Below, piece after piece: positions 17,496-26,717 of a DNA stretch of 64,000 nucleotides (its first letter is position 1; the number at the start of each line of letters is the position of its first letter). A program made the translations under genes and the position numbers. The notes below the pieces were generated by a model, which was not told where the DNA came from, made no database searches, and worked only from the letters and a program-made list of their open reading frames with translations. Source of the DNA: Robiginitomaculum sp. (lineage in GTDB: Bacteria > Pseudomonadota > Alphaproteobacteria > Caulobacterales > Maricaulaceae); the NCBI GenBank assembly GCA_021776525.1, contig JAJFFT010000006.1, forward strand, positions 372,001-436,000. Direction: 5' to 3'.

Positions 17496-17567
17496 ACACG
17501 GGGTTCAGGGAGGTTTCAGGGTGCGCGGCGCATTGTGTTTGCAGGCTGGTCATCAAGGAGAAGAAAG

Positions 17568-18044
17568 ATGAAGACGCAAACACCCAAACCCCGTACCGGC
17601 AAAAATATACTTTTGCTGGCTGCCCTCACCCTGGCCGGCACCACAATCGCCCTGCCTGCCGCGGCTCACGACAGATATAAGCCGATGCATAATAGCGGCG
17701 GTGGCTACAACAATGGTAACAATACTGGTTACAACAACAACCGTTATGCCATGTCCCCGCGCCAGGATTATTCATGGCTGAACCGCATCAATCGCTATGG
17801 TGTACGTGGCAAGATTGTCAAATATGGCCGTGGCCCACTGCAAGGATGCTTCCGGGTGAAGCGCCCAGGTCGCTTTCAAGGCGAAAAAGCACTGGTCACA
17901 GTGCGCTATTGCCTGGACAATTATGGTCAGGCGCAGGTTGCTCGTGGCTCGAAACGCCTGATCAAATACCTCACCTATTACCGCCCGGCTTACCGTCCGG
18001 CCAATGGTTATCGCAATAACCGGCCCATGACGCACCGTTATTAA
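17568..18044 (+). CDS. exported glycine/asparagine-rich protein of unknown function
   Basis: The start at 17568 follows AAGGAGAAGAA, a strong ribosome site; the longer frame upstream is not supported. The 158-residue product has a twin-basic signal peptide ending in LPAAAHD, a glycine/asparagine/tyrosine low-complexity stretch (residues ~46-65), then a basic domain with two cysteines (GCFRVKRPGRF and VRYCLDNYG) and an arginine/tyrosine-rich tail. It is probably periplasmic or surface exposed. I do not recognise a family. It is followed by a convergent terminator shared with the next gene. Confidence 0.75.
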   Translation: MKTQTPKPRTGKNILLLAALTLAGTTIALPAAAHDRYKPMHNSGGGYNNGNNTGYNNNRYAMSPRQDYSWLNRINRYGVRGKIVKYGRGPLQGCFRVKRPGRFQGEKALVTVRYCLDNYGQAQVARGSKRLIKYLTYYRPAYRPANGYRNNRPMTHRY

Positions 18045-18069
18045 CCGCCCCCTCCCCTCCGGTTAATAA

Positions 18070-18105
18070 AAAAACCCCGTGTCAGGTAACTGGCACGGGG
18101 TTTTT
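18070..18105. terminator. bidirectional rho-independent terminator
   Basis: AAAAA, then an 11-bp stem CCCCGTGTCAG / CTGGCACGGGG with a GTAA loop, then TTTTT. It is symmetrical and sits between the convergent genes ending at 18044 and 18124, so it can stop transcription from both sides. Confidence 0.93.
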
Positions 18106-18123
18106 GCTGATCATGCCTTTGGA

Positions 18124-18675
18124 TCAGCTTGAAGATTCGGCCTTCAATTCCTTAGCGAGACGCCGGGAAAACCGGTCGAAGGCCCGTCGGGCATCAAACC
18201 AAGTCGTCATACCGGTGCTGTTATCATAAAGGTTATTTGAAAAATAACGGTATTGCATTGTGCCAAGGTCAGAACCATCAGCGGCGATCAGGTGAGCCTC
18301 TATTTCCGCACCGCCCAGACCGACCGAAGAATAGTTCAGGCCGATCCGTTTGGTCATTTCGTGCAAGGTTGGACGGTTTGGCATAATTTTGATCAAGGTC
18401 AGCTCTAAACGGGCACCCTGATCCGCCATCAGATCATTACCATTCAAGCGGCGTGTCGTTTTTTTGATCAGGAGTTTTTGCAAAAACTCGATATCTTTTG
18501 AATCCCAGCGGATATCTTCGTCCAGTACTTTCTGGCCTGCTTTGGCCGTGATTGAAGATACCTTCACGCCTTGGGCGGCGATGCTGGTGCTAAACTTGTA
18601 ATCCGCCGCGCGTGCTGGAAGACTTGCCAAAACGCCCATGGTGAATATCGCTGTCAGTAAGGTGAGGAAGCGCAT
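18124..18675 (-). CDS. exported protein of unknown function (183 aa)
   Basis: The N-terminus is a clear signal peptide (FLTLLTAIFTMGVLASLPARAADY, cleavage after ARA). The mature part of about 160 residues is mixed alpha/beta, with DIEFLQKLLIKKTTRRL, RLELTLIKIMPNRPTLHEM and TWFDARRAFDRFSRRLAKEL. The pattern of strands that ends in a helical tail resembles small periplasmic/lipoprotein families such as DUF3313/DUF4410, but I cannot assign it. A GGAGT ribosome site precedes the ATG. The 186-bp gap to purH holds no gene that I can see. Confidence 0.75.
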   Translation of the reverse strand: MRFLTLLTAIFTMGVLASLPARAADYKFSTSIAAQGVKVSSITAKAGQKVLDEDIRWDSKDIEFLQKLLIKKTTRRLNGNDLMADQGARLELTLIKIMPNRPTLHEMTKRIGLNYSSVGLGGAEIEAHLIAADGSDLGTMQYRYFSNNLYDNSTGMTTWFDARRAFDRFSRRLAKELKAESSS

Positions 18676-18861
18676 TGAGATGACTCCTTGTTTTCGTCAT
18701 TAACCCAGCCGCATTTACATTCTAACATATTCTATTCCCTTATGGGGAGAAACTTGCACTTTTCAGGAAAAGACGAAGAAACCACTGCACCAGTCCTGTT
18801 GCCAGAAGGCATTTTCGTGTAAGTGCTGGCCAAAATACACAGATAGATTCGGAAGGCCAAC

Positions 18862-20469
18862 ATGCCACACTCTGATCTCGCCGCCGGACTGGTTCCGGTA
18901 CAACGCGCTTTGCTTTCTGTTTCCGATAAAACCGACCTCATCCCCCTGGCCCAGGGCCTGCATGATGCGGGTGTCGAATTGATCTCAACCGGTGGTACGG
19001 CGCAGGCCTTGGCCGAACACGGCCTGCCGGTTCGCGACGTCAGTGAACTGACCGGTTTTGCATCCATGATGGATGGCCGGGTTAAAACCCTGCACCCGAA
19101 CGTCCATGGCGGCTTGTTGGCGCTGCGCGATAATGACCAGCATATGCAGGCGGCCGGTGATCACGGCATTGCCATGATCGATCTGGTTTATATCAACCTG
19201 TATCCGTTCGAACAGACCATTGCCGGCGATGCAGACTTTGAAACCTGTGTCGAGAACATCGACATTGGCGGGCCAGCCATGTTACGCGCCGCCGCCAAGA
19301 ACTATGGCTGGGTTTGTTGTTGTACGACGCCAAAAGACGTTCAAGACGCCTTAAAGGCCATGAAGGCCCATGACGGCCAGGTGCCACTGGATTTACGCAA
19401 ACGCCTGAGCGCCGCAGCCTTTGCGCGCACCGCCGCCTATGACGGCGCCATAGCCCGCTGGTACAGTGAACAATTGGGCGAAGACAATGCACCGGTCATA
19501 ACCTTTAGCGGATCCTTGCAACAAAGCCTGCGTTACGGTGAAAACCCACATCAAAAGGCCGCCTTTTATACCACCGGCACGGCAAGGCCCGGCATTGCCA
19601 GCGCCCGTCAGGTACAGGGCAAGGCGCTCAGCTATAATAATCTCAATGACACGGATGCGGCCTTTGAACTGGTTTGCGAGTTTGATGCAAAGACCCATGC
19701 CGCGGTGGCGATTATCAAACACGCCAACCCCTGCGGCGTGGCCATTGGTGCAACGCTGGAGGACGCCTATGACAAGGCGCTGGCCTGTGACAGTGTTTCT
19801 GCCTTTGGCGGCATTGTCGCCCTGAACCGCACCATCACCGCAGACATGGCCACACGCATTACCAGCATTTTTACCGAGGTGGTGATTGCCCCGAACGCCG
19901 ATAAAGAGGCGCTGGGTATTTTTGCCGCAAAACCCAATTTACGGCTTTTGCTGACCGGTGCCTTAGCCGATGCACATGCCAGCGGGCAAACGGTCAAAAG
20001 CGTTGCCGGCGGCCTTTTGGTACAGGACCGGGATAACGGCCACATCACCAAAGAGAATTTACGCACCGTGACAAAACGCGGCCCCAGTTCCGCCCAGATG
20101 GATGACCTGCTGTTCGCCTGGCGGGTGGCCAAGCATGTTAAATCCAACACCATTGTCTATGCCAAAGACGGCGCAACGGTGGGGATTGGTGCCGGACAGA
20201 TGAGCCGGATTGATGCAGCCCGTATCGCGGCGCTGAAGGCCGAAGACGCAGCACAAAAAGCCGGGCACAGCGCCCCGGCGACACAAGGTTGTGTGGCCGC
20301 TTCGGACGCGTTTTTCCCTTTTGCTGATGGCTTGCTGCAAGCCGCCTCAGCAGGGGCCATTGCGGTTATTCAGCCCGGCGGCTCGATGCGTGATAAAGAT
20401 GTGATTGCTGCGGCTGATGAGGCTGGTCTGGCCATGGTATTTACCGGCATGCGCCATTTTCGCCATTAG
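18862..20469 (+). CDS. purH: bifunctional AICAR transformylase / IMP cyclohydrolase
   Basis: The 535-residue protein carries out the last two steps of IMP synthesis. The N-terminal IMP cyclohydrolase (MGS-like) domain spans residues ~15-150, with [20 protein letters not shown] and GRVKTLHP. The C-terminal transformylase domain contains the conserved [11 protein letters not shown] and ends with [17 protein letters not shown]. The length is normal. GGAAGG lies 6 nt upstream of the ATG. It is monocistronic by appearance, with an exported-protein gene diverging from it. Confidence 0.97.
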   Translation: MPHSDLAAGLVPVQRALLSVSDKTDLIPLAQGLHDAGVELISTGGTAQALAEHGLPVRDVSELTGFASMMDGRVKTLHPNVHGGLLALRDNDQHMQAAGDHGIAMIDLVYINLYPFEQTIAGDADFETCVENIDIGGPAMLRAAAKNYGWVCCCTTPKDVQDALKAMKAHDGQVPLDLRKRLSAAAFARTAAYDGAIARWYSEQLGEDNAPVITFSGSLQQSLRYGENPHQKAAFYTTGTARPGIASARQVQGKALSYNNLNDTDAAFELVCEFDAKTHAAVAIIKHANPCGVAIGATLEDAYDKALACDSVSAFGGIVALNRTITADMATRITSIFTEVVIAPNADKEALGIFAAKPNLRLLLTGALADAHASGQTVKSVAGGLLVQDRDNGHITKENLRTVTKRGPSSAQMDDLLFAWRVAKHVKSNTIVYAKDGATVGIGAGQMSRIDAARIAALKAEDAAQKAGHSAPATQGCVAASDAFFPFADGLLQAASAGAIAVIQPGGSMRDKDVIAAADEAGLAMVFTGMRHFRH

Positions 20470-20490
20470 CAGAGACTTGCGCGAAGCTGT

Positions 20491-20733
20491 TTATTCAGCA
20501 GCCTTTTGCGTATCATCGCTATCGGCATCATCGGCCTCATAATTCAAAATTTCGCCCGGCTGGCATTGCAATTCCCGGCATAGGGCCTCTAGCGTGGAAA
20601 ATCGAACTGCTTTGGCTTTGCCGGTTTTTAAAATAGACAGATTAGCCATGGTCACCCCGACACGGTCACACAGCTCTGTCAGCGACATGCGCCTGTCCAG
20701 CAAAACCCGGTCCAATGTTACGCGTATAGCCAT
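20491..20733 (-). CDS. small XRE/Cro-like helix-turn-helix regulator
   Basis: The 80-residue protein is almost entirely a Cro/CI-type DNA-binding domain: LDRRMSLTELCDRVGVTMANLSILKTGKAKAVRFSTLEALCRELQ, with the PGEILNYE that typically ends the YozG-like subgroup. It lies 8 bp after the DUF2975 membrane gene on the same strand. This pair recurs in many bacteria, where the regulator is thought to act with or control the membrane protein. No partner operon is visible. Confidence 0.88.
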   Translation of the reverse strand: MAIRVTLDRVLLDRRMSLTELCDRVGVTMANLSILKTGKAKAVRFSTLEALCRELQCQPGEILNYEADDADSDDTQKAAE

Positions 20734-20741
20734 GCTTGTCC

Positions 20742-21275
20742 TTAAATCGTCAATTTTTGTTCATCGCGCAGGCGGGCACCTTCGCGGAAAACTTCCGCCA
20801 ACACCACCAGCACCGCAACGGCCAGCCATAAACCGCCATTGATGCTCAAGCCACCGCGCAGCCCCGTTGTCGCCGGGGCACCGCCGCCAAACATATTCAG
20901 CGTCAACACAGCACCAGAGGTCACCACCATACGCATAAGCTCATACGCTGTCAGTGTCATCCAGATCACCCGCAAATGCACCGCGTTTTCCGGCACAAAG
21001 GGATCACCCTCGATCAGCGTGGCAAAGATACGCCGCAGGCGCATGACCACAACCAGTGCCACCAGAAGGCTGATGATAAAGACCAACATACCGGGCCACA
21101 GCACCACACCAGGCGGCGGCGACGTTACCCAAGACAGATCAACATAAGCATCAATAATATAAGCGGGAATGCCAACAAAGACCATGATGGCCAGAAGGGC
21201 GATCAACACCCAGCGGGCCACATCCAAAGACGCGCACAAAAAACTGGCAAATGATTTTCGGCCGAGTGCCTGCAT
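20742..21275 (-). CDS. DUF2975 membrane protein
   Basis: The 177-residue protein has four predicted membrane segments (ARWVLIALLAIMVFVGIPAYI; GMLVFIISLLVALVVVM; a third around residues 113-130; GLWLAVAVLVVLAEVF) and the DUF2975 hallmark EGDPFVPENAVHLRVI before the third. Function unknown. It is transcribed with the XRE regulator at 20491-20733. A short inverted repeat upstream (21321-21335) may be the operator of this pair. Confidence 0.87.
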   Translation of the reverse strand: MQALGRKSFASFLCASLDVARWVLIALLAIMVFVGIPAYIIDAYVDLSWVTSPPPGVVLWPGMLVFIISLLVALVVVMRLRRIFATLIEGDPFVPENAVHLRVIWMTLTAYELMRMVVTSGAVLTLNMFGGGAPATTGLRGGLSINGGLWLAVAVLVVLAEVFREGARLRDEQKLTI

Positions 21276-21320
21276 GCGTTTGTGTGTCCTTTAGCTTTTT
21301 GACCTTCAAAGTAGTAATAG

Positions 21321-21335
21321 GGTACCTTGTGTACC
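21321..21335. promoter_or_regulatory. candidate operator of the DUF2975/XRE pair
   Basis: GGTAC-CTTGT-GTACC is a perfect 5-bp inverted repeat with a 5-nt spacer, 46-60 bp upstream of the DUF2975 start in the only non-coding stretch nearby. It could be the binding site of the XRE protein. No firm -35/-10 pair was found, so this is inference. Confidence 0.3.
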
Positions 21336-21483
21336 TAAAACCCGGATCAAAATCATTGACTATCTGTTATTCGATAAACCCATATCGAGTTTCAATCAAG
21401 AAAAAGCGCACAATCGGGCTGCATTGTTGCTGCACGCGCCACCGGTTTACCGCTAAGGTCGTGAAGATTATCGGGAGAGCACA

Positions 21484-22098
21484 TTGCGCAAAAATACAAT
21501 CCTTATCGCCAGTCACAACCCGGGCAAGGTTTCTGAGATTGCTGAATTGCTGAGCCCCTTTGCGATGACAGTGCTCAGTGCCGCAGAGCTGGACATCGTT
21601 GAGCCCGAAGAAACCGGATCAACGTTCGCACAAAATGCGATCCTGAAGGCCGAACACTGCCGTGATGTGTCGGGTCTGGTCTCGCTGGCCGATGATTCCG
21701 GCATTGAAGTTGCTGCACTGGGCGGCGCACCCGGTATATATTCAGCGCGCTGGGCCGGGCCAAACAAGGATTTTAACGTCGCCATGGCCCGCATTGAAAA
21801 AGAGCTTCAGGCCACCAGCCCGGACGGCCAACCGGACCGAAGGGCGAATTTCAAATGTGCGCTGGCTTTTGCTGTGCCGGGTCAAAAAACGCAGGTGTTT
21901 GAAGGCCGCGTTGACGGCACTTTGGTCTGGCCCATGCGCGGCACGCTGGGTTTTGGTTATGATCCGGTTTTTCAGCCTTTGGGGTTCGCAAAAACCTTTG
22001 GGCAAATGGATCAACACAAAAAACACCGGATGAGCCACCGGGCAGGGGCTTTTGGAAAACTGCTGGCGGCAAAACCCTGGGACACGCTCTGGTCATGA
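21484..22098 (+). CDS. rdgB: XTP/dITP diphosphatase (RdgB/HAM1 family)
   Basis: The 204-residue enzyme removes non-canonical purine triphosphates (ITP, XTP, dITP). It has the family start LIASHNPGKVSEI, the metal-binding DDSGIEVAAL and the substrate loop GFGYDPVF. The start is TTG at 21484 behind GGGAGAG; no better ATG exists in frame upstream. It overlaps hemW by ATGA at 22095-22098, an arrangement seen widely in alphaproteobacteria. Confidence 0.95.
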   Translation: MRKNTILIASHNPGKVSEIAELLSPFAMTVLSAAELDIVEPEETGSTFAQNAILKAEHCRDVSGLVSLADDSGIEVAALGGAPGIYSARWAGPNKDFNVAMARIEKELQATSPDGQPDRRANFKCALAFAVPGQKTQVFEGRVDGTLVWPMRGTLGFGYDPVFQPLGFAKTFGQMDQHKKHRMSHRAGAFGKLLAAKPWDTLWS

Positions 22099-23255
22099 AC
22101 GGCAAGGCCGCCATCACGCCCTTTGGGTTGTATGTGCACTGGCCCTATTGCACACGTCTGTGCCCCTATTGTGATTTCAATATTTATCGCCACCGAGGCG
22201 GCAATCATGACGATCTGTTGCACGCCATTATCAAAGATATTGAAGGCCATGGCGCACGCATCAACGCCCCCGGACCGTTGCACAGCCTGTCTTTGGGAGG
22301 CGGCACACCGTCTCTTTTGACACCTGCGCAAGTCAGCGCCCTGATTGAAACGGCGGGTCGGGTGTTTGGCTTTGCCGATGATCCTGAAATATCGCTGGAG
22401 GCCAACCCCGATGCGCTGAGTACGCAAAAATGCACCGACTTTGCCAAAGCCGGGATCAATCGCATCTCCATCGGCGTGCAATCGCTGGATGATCGTAATC
22501 TGCGCTTTTTAGGCCGTGATCACAGCGCCGACGAAGCCCGCCGCGCCGTGGACGCTGCCTTGCAAGCACATGTGCGGACCAGCGCCGATTTTATTTATGA
22601 ACTGCCCGGCCAGACACCTGATGACTGGAGCCGTGATCTGGATGCAGCTCTCACACTGGGATTGGATCATTACTCATTCTATGCCCTGACCATTGCACCG
22701 GGCACTGCCTTTGGTGTGCAACGTGCCAAAGGACGCCTGATCCCAGCCGATGAAGAACGCGCCGCAAGCTTGTTTGAACTGACGCAGGAGCGCACAAAAC
22801 AGGCAGACCTGCCGGCCTATGAGGTGTCCAACCATGCCCGTACACCGGCGGCGCAATCACGGCACAATCTGGTCTATTGGCAAAATGGCGACTGGGTTGG
22901 CGTCGGACCGGGCGCCCATGGACGGATCAACATGAACGGCCAACGCCATGCCACCAGCACCGCACTGCGCCCGGATGATTATTGCACGGCCATACGTAAA
23001 ACCGGTTGGGGGGTGATCGAACAGAGCCTGTTGTCAGGCGACGATACGGCCATGGAGGCCCTGAGCATGGGTTTGCGTCTGCGCGGTGGTCTGGATCTGG
23101 GTCAGTTGAACAGCCAGACCGGCTTTACCTTAGATCAGGACAAATTACGCACGCTGATTGCTGATGATTATCTACACCTTGGAAACCAGATATTGCGGGT
23201 CCGCCAAAAGGGCTGGGCGCTGATTGATGCGCTGGTCCTGGAACTTGTAACTTAA
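22095..23255 (+). CDS. hemW: HemW-like radical SAM protein
   Basis: The 386-residue protein has the radical SAM cluster motif C19-x3-C23-x2-C26 in HWPYCTRLCPYCDF, SLGGGTPSLL (SAM-binding GGGTP), and NRISIGVQSL. HemW binds haem and is proposed to deliver it to membrane cytochromes; it is often misnamed coproporphyrinogen oxidase. The length and the rdgB overlap support HemW rather than HemN. Confidence 0.92.
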   Translation: MNGKAAITPFGLYVHWPYCTRLCPYCDFNIYRHRGGNHDDLLHAIIKDIEGHGARINAPGPLHSLSLGGGTPSLLTPAQVSALIETAGRVFGFADDPEISLEANPDALSTQKCTDFAKAGINRISIGVQSLDDRNLRFLGRDHSADEARRAVDAALQAHVRTSADFIYELPGQTPDDWSRDLDAALTLGLDHYSFYALTIAPGTAFGVQRAKGRLIPADEERAASLFELTQERTKQADLPAYEVSNHARTPAAQSRHNLVYWQNGDWVGVGPGAHGRINMNGQRHATSTALRPDDYCTAIRKTGWGVIEQSLLSGDDTAMEALSMGLRLRGGLDLGQLNSQTGFTLDQDKLRTLIADDYLHLGNQILRVRQKGWALIDALVLELVT

Positions 23256-23297
23256 GGGTCCGCACCAACCCTCTTAGCAAGTCCCGGTTTTTAAGCG

Positions 23298-24749
23298 TTA
23301 AAACGCCCCGGTATCATCAAGACCGACATCCGTGGAAAAACCGTCCGCGGCGGGATCAATTTCCCGAAACGCACCCTGACGGATTTCAAAGACGCTGAGT
23401 AAACGCTGCACCAATCCATCCTCGCCAAAGCGGAACAGACCATCGGCACCGCGAAAACCCTCGGCACGCTCCAACAAAGCATGGTCGATACGCAAAGCCC
23501 CGGCTTCATCGTTAAGTGTTTGCGGGATAATTGACACACCATCATGGGCTAAAGACGCCAGACGGCTGGGTAGTTCGCCAAAATAGCGCTCATAGCGCTC
23601 TGTGAAGGCACCGCGATCTGCGGCATTGGGGGCTGGAAACCAGCCGCCAAACAATGCCGGTTCGCGCAATAATTCTTCATCATTCCACAGGCTGGTCCCG
23701 ATGAATTGAGTGATTTTGGGGTCGACATCATAAAACGGCAATAGCGGCGCCAACGAGCGCAGCCGCACACCACTTTCTGGGATAATCACGGCCTGATAAG
23801 GCAGAGAAAAGTGAAAAGACGGGCTGAGGCTCGGATCGCCGATCCCGCCTTCTTTTTTCCAGGCCCGTATCGCAGCATTGCGCTCATCGACATGGGCGAT
23901 CTGGCGAGCCGGGGCGCTCATACTTTGGGAATCGCGGCCATAGCGGGCAATATCGGAAACAAACAGATCAGAGTCTTTTATTGTGGCAAACAGCGCCTGT
24001 TCAATGCGATCCCCATAGCGGTTGTTGGGGCGCAGCAGGGCCAAAGTCCGGATCACAACATCTTGCGAACGCGTCGTGGCATTGGACCGCAAAGCCGAAA
24101 AATTTTCGTATGTTTTCTGATTATGTGTATGGATATAATCCATCATCCGGGTCATATCGGCTTCGGGTAAAAAGCTCAGCAAATAGACCCCATTACCGGC
24201 AACGGCTTTATCGGTGGAAAAGGCGATCAACGGAATATCTGCGCGCGACGCAGGACGCGATGCCGCCGAAACTGCACTGCCCAGTACGGGGCCTAAAATA
24301 ATGGCCGCGCCATCCTTGATCACAGCGGCGGCGGCGCTTTGCGCCCCTAGTGCAGTGCCGCCAGTATCTTTGGGCAATAACACCAGACGCGGGTCAGCAG
24401 CCGCAAACAGTGCCATTTGTGCGGCACTGAGCATGGAGCGGGCTTCGTCGCGCAAGGCGGCGCTTTTGGCACTAAAGGGCAAAAGCAAACCAATGCGCAC
24501 CAGATCACGATCTTCCATATGCGGCGGAACCAGCCCGCCGGGGCCTGTGACCTCTGGCGTGGACGTTTGGTCTTTGGGCTTTGCGCCCAAGTCCGGTGTC
24601 TCAACGGGCGGCGCGGTCGGCACCGGACGTGTGGGGCGCGGCGGCGGCGATGTGGTTTGACAGGCGGCCAGCACCATAACACCAAGAAGAACGGCCACAG
24701 CCCCCCTTCCACCGCGATAAAAATCAGTCCACACTTGTTCAAACGTCAT
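23298..24749 (-). CDS. LpoA-like penicillin-binding-protein activator lipoprotein
   Basis: The start at 24749 (MTFEQVWTDFYRGGRG) is followed by a lipoprotein signal ending VLAACQTT, and then a proline/threonine linker to about residue 75. The rest is a type I periplasmic-binding-protein fold: VRIGLLLPFSAKSAALRDEA at its start and IILGPVLGSAVSAAS. Family members (COG3107-like) activate peptidoglycan synthases from the outer membrane in gammaproteobacteria; the role in alphaproteobacteria is less clear. It is divergent from rsmI, with start codons only 18 bp apart, so promoters must overlap the 5' ends. Confidence 0.85.
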   Translation of the reverse strand: MTFEQVWTDFYRGGRGAVAVLLGVMVLAACQTTSPPPRPTRPVPTAPPVETPDLGAKPKDQTSTPEVTGPGGLVPPHMEDRDLVRIGLLLPFSAKSAALRDEARSMLSAAQMALFAAADPRLVLLPKDTGGTALGAQSAAAAVIKDGAAIILGPVLGSAVSAASRPASRADIPLIAFSTDKAVAGNGVYLLSFLPEADMTRMMDYIHTHNQKTYENFSALRSNATTRSQDVVIRTLALLRPNNRYGDRIEQALFATIKDSDLFVSDIARYGRDSQSMSAPARQIAHVDERNAAIRAWKKEGGIGDPSLSPSFHFSLPYQAVIIPESGVRLRSLAPLLPFYDVDPKITQFIGTSLWNDEELLREPALFGGWFPAPNAADRGAFTERYERYFGELPSRLASLAHDGVSIIPQTLNDEAGALRIDHALLERAEGFRGADGLFRFGEDGLVQRLLSVFEIRQGAFREIDPAADGFSTDVGLDDTGAF

Positions 24750-24767
24750 GGGTATATCGTCCCTAAA

Positions 24768-25667
24768 ATGCATAATGATCCTAAAGACCACACTGGCCTG
24801 CCGCAAGCGCCCTTCACGCCTGATCCCCGCGATCTGGCACCGGGGCTGTATCTTGTCGCCACGCCCATAGGGAACTTACGTGATATTACCTTGCGGGCGC
24901 TGGATGTGCTGGCCGGGGCCGAGCAGGTATTGGCCGAAGACACCCGCATGAGCCGCCGTTTGTTTGATGCCTATGGTCTGGCCCCCAAATGCAGCCCCTA
25001 TCACGAACACAATGCAGATCGGCGCCGCGACAGCATTATCAAGGCACTGGAAGACGGCGCACGGATTGCCCTGATCTCGGACGCCGGAACGCCGCTGATC
25101 TCTGATCCGGGGTATAAACTGGTGCGCGAAGCGGCGAGGCGCGATATTTCTGTCTTTGCCATACCGGGACCCAGCGCGGTATTAAGTGCGCTGTGCGTAT
25201 CAGGTCTGCCCAGCGACCGGTTTTTATTTGCCGGGTTTTTACCGCCCAAATCAGCAGCCCGAAAGCGCGTGCTCGAAACCTTGAAGGCCGTACCGGCAAC
25301 GCTGGTGTTTTATGAAACCGCCAACCGACTGCACAGCGTTCTTACCGACATGCACGAGGTTCTGGGGCCGCGCCCGGCGGTGCTGGCCCGCGAACTGACC
25401 AAGCGTTATGAGAGCCTTTATCGCGCCCCGCTGGACACATTGGGGGCGCAGGTCCCGGACGATGAATTACGCGGCGAAATGGTGCTGGTCATTGGTCCAC
25501 CCGATGCACAAGACCATTGGAACGAGGCCCAGATCGACGCCGCCCTTTTGGATGCCATGCGCCACCAGAGCCTGAAAAGTGCCGTTGATGATATTGCTAA
25601 ACTGTGTGGACAGCCGCGCCGCGACGTCTATCGTCGGGCGCTGGATTTGCAAAAGCGCCATGAGTAA
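24768..25667 (+). CDS. rsmI: 16S rRNA (cytidine-1402 2'-O) methyltransferase
   Basis: The start at 24768 (MHNDPKDHT) is chosen over a longer open frame that runs antisense through the lipoprotein gene. The 299-residue enzyme shows the RsmI pattern: LYLVATPIGNLRDITLRAL, EDTRMSRRL, ALISDAGTPLISDPGY and the EMVLVIG block of the tetrapyrrole-methylase fold. It modifies the ribosomal P site. It overlaps yraN by 8 nt (25660-25667). Confidence 0.95.
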   Translation: MHNDPKDHTGLPQAPFTPDPRDLAPGLYLVATPIGNLRDITLRALDVLAGAEQVLAEDTRMSRRLFDAYGLAPKCSPYHEHNADRRRDSIIKALEDGARIALISDAGTPLISDPGYKLVREAARRDISVFAIPGPSAVLSALCVSGLPSDRFLFAGFLPPKSAARKRVLETLKAVPATLVFYETANRLHSVLTDMHEVLGPRPAVLARELTKRYESLYRAPLDTLGAQVPDDELRGEMVLVIGPPDAQDHWNEAQIDAALLDAMRHQSLKSAVDDIAKLCGQPRRDVYRRALDLQKRHE

Positions 25668-26055
25668 TGAAGCCCGCAAATTGCGCCGCCGGGCCTATCG
25701 GCGCGGCCTGTGGGGCGAACGCTTTGCCGCTTTGGCGCTGATCTTAAAGGGCTATCGTATTCTCAATATGCGCTATCGCACCGGGGCCGGTGAGATAGAT
25801 ATTATTGCCCGGCGCGGGCACATATTGGTTTTTGTTGAGGTCAAAACCCGCAAAGGCGGTGCCGATGCCCATGCCGTTCACCCGGCCCAGGCATCGCGTT
25901 TGGTGCGGGCCGGTAATATGTTTCTGGCGCGCCATCCTGCTTTTCACGCCCTCAATGTACGCTTTGACGTGATGTTGACCGGTGGGTTATCGTGGCCAAA
26001 ACATATTATTGCGGCATGGCAGGCCGACAGCGACACAAAAACGGCACTTTTTTGA
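25660..26055 (+). CDS. yraN: UPF0102 YraN-family nuclease-like protein
   Basis: The 131-residue protein has the YraN core GLWGERFAALALILKGYRIL, GEIDIIARRGHILVFVEVKTRK, in which E-x(n)-D-x(n)-E-V-K matches a PD-(D/E)XK nuclease fold. Its substrate is unknown. MSNEARKLRRRAYRRG is the probable N-terminus; the frame extends further upstream inside rsmI but without family match. Coupling to rsmI by an 8-nt overlap is normal for this gene. Confidence 0.92.
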   Translation: MSNEARKLRRRAYRRGLWGERFAALALILKGYRILNMRYRTGAGEIDIIARRGHILVFVEVKTRKGGADAHAVHPAQASRLVRAGNMFLARHPAFHALNVRFDVMLTGGLSWPKHIIAAWQADSDTKTALF

Positions 26056-26086
26056 GCCAAGCCGTCTATTCAAAGGAAAAACCTTC

Positions 26087-26680
26087 ATGTCCACTTTGCG
26101 CACAGTCTTTTTTCTGGCCCTCTCCCTCGGTCTCAGCGGTTGCGTGGTCAGCACCATTACCGGGGCCACCAGCAAAGAGCGCCCGGTCGGCCGCAGCATT
26201 GATGATACCAGTGCCGGCATGGCCATCGGGGCGCGCATGCGGCGTTTTCACGATGGTGATTTGTCGGGGGTGCGTGTTGCCGTTGAAGATGGTTTTGTGC
26301 TGTTGTCGGGCAATGTCCCAACGCCTGAGCTGCGCCTGGATGCCGAACGCATTGCCTGGACCGCACCCAAAGTCGTCAAAGTGGCCAACGAAATTGAAGT
26401 CACCGGCAAACGCGGTTTTTTGGGCAATGCCAAAGACCGGTGGATCACCACCCAGGTGCGCACGCGGATTTTTTCAGATAATGCCGTGCGCAGCGTCAAC
26501 ATCAATATCGAAACCCGCAACAAGGTGGTCTATCTTCTGGGTCTGGTGCGGACCGAGGGCGAAATTAAACGCGCCACCGGTCATGCCCGGCTGGTGCCGG
26601 GTGTGAAAAAAGTTGTCAGTTATCTCAGTGTCGCCCAACGTTACCAACAACAGGAATTGGACGGCGGACCACAACAATAG
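26087..26680 (+). CDS. BON-domain lipoprotein (OsmY/YraP-like)
   Basis: The 197-residue protein has a lipoprotein signal (FLALSLGLSGC, Cys19) followed by two BON domains (around 48-115 and 122-187), seen as GVRVAVEDGFVLLSGNVPTPE and VNINIETRNKVVYLLGLVRTEGE. Proteins with this layout (DolP-like) bind phospholipid at outer-membrane sites and help keep the envelope intact. A ribosome site AAAGGAA lies upstream of ATG 26087. The yraN-BON-gshB neighbourhood is typical of alphaproteobacteria. Confidence 0.92.
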   Translation: MSTLRTVFFLALSLGLSGCVVSTITGATSKERPVGRSIDDTSAGMAIGARMRRFHDGDLSGVRVAVEDGFVLLSGNVPTPELRLDAERIAWTAPKVVKVANEIEVTGKRGFLGNAKDRWITTQVRTRIFSDNAVRSVNINIETRNKVVYLLGLVRTEGEIKRATGHARLVPGVKKVVSYLSVAQRYQQQELDGGPQQ

Positions 26681-26717
26681 CCAACAAAGAAACTAAAAAA
26701 ACTAAAAGGGGAAAACC

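Noticed and set aside
21251..21553. 100-codon frame upstream of rdgB
   Set aside because: It runs over the rdgB start in another frame; the sequence is low-quality and rich in cysteine and basic residues, with no ribosome site.
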